A DNA stretch of 64,000 bases from Paenibacillus pabuli NBRC 13638 (GTDB lineage: Bacteria; Bacillota; Bacilli; Paenibacillales; Paenibacillaceae). The notes below the pieces were generated by a model that was not told the origin of the DNA, searched no databases, and saw nothing but the letters and a program-made list of their open reading frames with translations. Shown here piece by piece: positions 62,172-64,000 of this stretch; position 1 is the stretch's first letter; each line of letters starts with the position of its first letter. The translations under genes were made by a program, and so were the position numbers. The stretch is from contig NZ_BCNM01000003.1 of assembly GCF_001514495.1 (NCBI RefSeq), forward strand, positions 248,001-312,000, given 5' to 3'.

Positions 62172-62939
62172 ATGCCAAAGCGATTGGAACATTATCTATG
62201 TGGCAAATTCATAACCGAAGGCAATTGGAGCCACATGAAGCGCAGCATGCCGGTTCACGAGATTATTTTGATGCTGGAGGGTGAGATGTACATTGCGGAG
62301 GAGGAAGAACAGTTCGTCGTTCGTGCAAACGATCTGCTGTTTCTGAGGGCTGGGTGCACCCATTATGGCTATCAGGTCAGCGATGCTCCCGTCAGCTTTT
62401 ATTGGGTGCATTATGATTCACTTGACGAAGAGTTCGACCACTATCCTACCCATGCCACCATTCAGGTTCCATCCACAGCGAATCAGCTGTTCAAGCAGCT
62501 GCTTCATAGTTCATCGTTCTCAAAGGAAGAAGCGGATGCGGCATTGCTGCTGCTGCTCAAAGAACTGGAACGCAACACACAGGCGGGTTATCGACCGCAT
62601 AATGCGATCGTTGACCATATCTGCAAGTGGGTGGATATTCATCTCCATATGGACATTACGGTAAGCAAGATTGCCGAGACTTTTAATTTTAACAAGGACT
62701 ATATCTCCAAAATGGTGAAGCGCGAGAAAGGCATTGGCCTCAAAACCTATATCCTCACCGAACGAATTCGTCGGGCCAAACAGTTGCTGCTAAATACCAA
62801 TGCCAGTGTCAAAGAAATTGCAGGACAATGCGGTTTTTCGGACTATAAACTCTTCCTGCGCATGTTCAAACAATACGAAGGCAATACTCCCACCGAATAT
62901 CGCAATAATCTGTATTCCACACAGCTCAACCGCTTATAA
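62172..62939 (+). CDS. AraC-family transcriptional regulator
   Basis: A 255-residue regulator. The N-terminal 120 residues are a cupin-like sugar-sensing domain (MPVHEIILMLEGEMYIAEEE, VRANDLLFLRAGCTHYG). Residues 155-255 hold the two AraC HTH motifs (DITVSKIAETFNFNKDYISK and KEIAGQCGFSDYKLFLRMFK). GGTGGAG lies 11 bases before the ATG at 62172; the open frame runs further upstream without support. Divergent from the GH127 gene, so it is probably the activator responding to arabinose-type sugars. Confidence 0.85.
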   Translation: MPKRLEHYLCGKFITEGNWSHMKRSMPVHEIILMLEGEMYIAEEEEQFVVRANDLLFLRAGCTHYGYQVSDAPVSFYWVHYDSLDEEFDHYPTHATIQVPSTANQLFKQLLHSSSFSKEEADAALLLLLKELERNTQAGYRPHNAIVDHICKWVDIHLHMDITVSKIAETFNFNKDYISKMVKREKGIGLKTYILTERIRRAKQLLLNTNASVKEIAGQCGFSDYKLFLRMFKQYEGNTPTEYRNNLYSTQLNRL

Positions 62940-63104
62940 TGTATTGGGTACACGTGAACCTTGCATCGCTTGTGTGCACATACCAACTCATAGAAATTTA
63001 TGAGTCATATATAGAACATTTGAATTAATTCGGTTACACGAGGTGTGATACAATTCAAGTCAACTATATCTTTTATTAAACCAAGAACAGAAGGAGAACT
63101 TGAG

Positions 63105-63614
63105 ATGACAACGGCAGTAACAATTCATCCCGCTACGGAAGCTGACCATGAAGAGATTGTACATATTCTCATTGAAAGTTACTCCGAGTATCGGGACACG
63201 TTCCAACAAGAGGAACAATGGGAACATTATTTGAAGGATATTCGAGAATCGCCAAGCAATCCTTATATCAAGCAATTATGGGTTGCCAAAATAGATAATC
63301 AGATCGTCGGAACGGTCCAATTGTTTGAGACTGCGCATAAGGCTTACCCGAACTTCGAGTTGCCTATTGATTATCCGTTTATTCGACTGTTGGGCGTTGA
63401 TCCCAAGTGGAGAGGTCACGGTATTGCCAGAGAACTGCTTCAACAATGTGTTGAATCTGCCAAAGACATGGGCAAAAATACAGTGTATTTATATACAGGT
63501 GGCCAAATGGTCAACGCGATCCGATTATACGAACGTTTCGGTTTTGTAGAAGACCCGGAATTCAGTTCCGAGAGCAGCGGGGGCAAAGCGATCTGCTACC
63601 GTTATGATTCATAA
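63105..63614 (+). CDS. GNAT-family N-acetyltransferase
   Basis: A 169-residue GNAT enzyme. The acetyl-CoA-binding motif is FIRLLGVDPKWRGHGIAREL (R/QxxGxG/A type, about residues 107-126), preceded by the strand LWVAKIDNQIVGTVQLFE and followed by NTVYLYTGGQMVNAIRLYER and FGFVED. AGAAGGAG lies before the ATG at 63105. Substrate not indicated. It is a single-gene unit with a downstream terminator at 63763. Confidence 0.85.
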   Translation: MTTAVTIHPATEADHEEIVHILIESYSEYRDTFQQEEQWEHYLKDIRESPSNPYIKQLWVAKIDNQIVGTVQLFETAHKAYPNFELPIDYPFIRLLGVDPKWRGHGIARELLQQCVESAKDMGKNTVYLYTGGQMVNAIRLYERFGFVEDPEFSSESSGGKAICYRYDS

Positions 63615-63762
63615 CTCGTACAAACGGTAAAGAGCGAGAACGGCAGAGGACAAAAGGAACCGGAACCGGGACAGGTGTCGCAGTACGGCGATATTACAGG
63701 TAAGGCAGTATTAAGGAAAAAGTTAGGGTTAGGGTATATCTACAGTACAACGTCATTAACAC

Positions 63763-63813
63763 AAAAAGGGGAAGTCCCACACGTCATGAGCATGACGGGG
63801 ACACCCCTTTTTG
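63763..63813. terminator. Bidirectional terminator
   Basis: AAAAAGGGG...TCCC.CACGTCAT pairs with ATGACG.GGGA...CCCCTTTTT. It separates the GNAT gene from the convergent alcohol dehydrogenase. Confidence 0.85.
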
Positions 63814-63864
63814 CGTATTCTGGTCTAACGAACTGAGGACACGTTATTCGCTCCAATTTCTAAT

Positions 63865-64000
63865 TTAACCGCCGATTTCCACCAGAATTTTCGCATGGCT
63901 CTTGTCGGTCATCAACAGTTCAAGCCCTTCCTGAACGATGTCATCCAGCTTAATTTTTTTGGTAATCACCTGTTTCACATCAAGTGCTCCCTCAGCAATC
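63865..64000 (-). CDS. Zinc alcohol/butanediol dehydrogenase, C-terminal end
   Basis: The last 44 residues before a TAA at 63865 read ALDVKQVITKKIKLDDIVQE and end AKILVEIGG, the C-terminus of medium-chain zinc dehydrogenases such as (R,R)-butanediol dehydrogenase (ITKKI-L-DIVEEGF...KILV pattern). The rest lies beyond the right edge. Confidence 0.75.
   Translation of the reverse strand, partial: IAEGALDVKQVITKKIKLDDIVQEGLELLMTDKSHAKILVEIGG

Noticed and set aside
63722..63736. Telomere-like GTTAGGGTTAGGGT
   Set aside because: Only two units; no longer array, and bacteria with circular chromosomes do not need it. Chance repeat.

Overview
The window looks like the chromosome of a Paenibacillus-type Gram-positive bacterium. 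Evidence: strong AGGAGG-type ribosome binding sites, a moderate G+C content that drops sharply in accessory stretches, many lipoproteins, WXG-type toxins, collagen-like/DUF4183 surface proteins, large cytoplasmic glycosidases (GH2, GH127), and a cyclodextrin glucanotransferase with cyclomaltodextrinase. No rRNA, tRNA, CRISPR array, intact transposase or replication origin was seen.

Layout. 0-7.6 kb: a MarR regulator (cut by the left edge) facing an MFS exporter; a three-gene overlapping module resembling the Bacillus SigO/RsoA split sigma factor with YvrJ between the two parts; a GH46-like protein; a DUF2268 protease overlapped by a TipAS-type MerR regulator. 8-23 kb: an accessory region built around PLD-nuclease/helicase genes. 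One complete DUF3427-type helicase (14346-17483) is surrounded by a nonsense- and frameshift-damaged relative (8059-10526) and three small vestiges (about 13008-13092, 19356-19560, 22724-22785), mixed with a WXG/PD-(D/E)XK polymorphic toxin and its immunity gene, orphan or decayed immunity genes, a HEPN-like protein, an XRE regulator and lipoproteins. 23-29 kb: a PadR/membrane-protein pair, two DUF4183 proteins (one collagen-like) and an RCC1-repeat protein. 29-35 kb: a GH2 glycosidase, an epoxide-hydrolase-like protein and a secreted protein.

35-51 kb is a starch/cyclodextrin utilisation locus: cyclomaltodextrinase, secreted CGTase, an MFS transporter, a MalE-MalF-MalG ABC importer and a divergent LacI regulator with CAAACGTTTG operators. 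The regulator is frameshifted in a G6 run in this sequence. Embedded between the two amylases is a translationally coupled three-gene operon that I regard as the most interesting item: an esterase with a carbohydrate-binding-like tail, a BtrH-like acyltransferase fused to an acyl-carrier domain, and an ANL (AMP-forming) ligase. Together they could activate, carry and transfer an acyl group.

51-53.2 kb is a small graveyard of secreted-protein and toxin remnants beside an intact SUKH (SMI1/KNR4) immunity gene. 53.3-64 kb holds an SDR/TetR divergent pair with a clear operator, an XpaC - VWA/solute-binding - TelA operon, a Uma2 nuclease, a GH127 beta-L-arabinofuranosidase divergent from an AraC regulator, a GNAT acetyltransferase, and the 3' end of a zinc alcohol dehydrogenase at the right edge.

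Several breaks are single-base events in short homopolymers or single stop codons. They may be real decay or consensus errors, so I give both readings. All functional calls come from reading motifs by eye; no searches were run.
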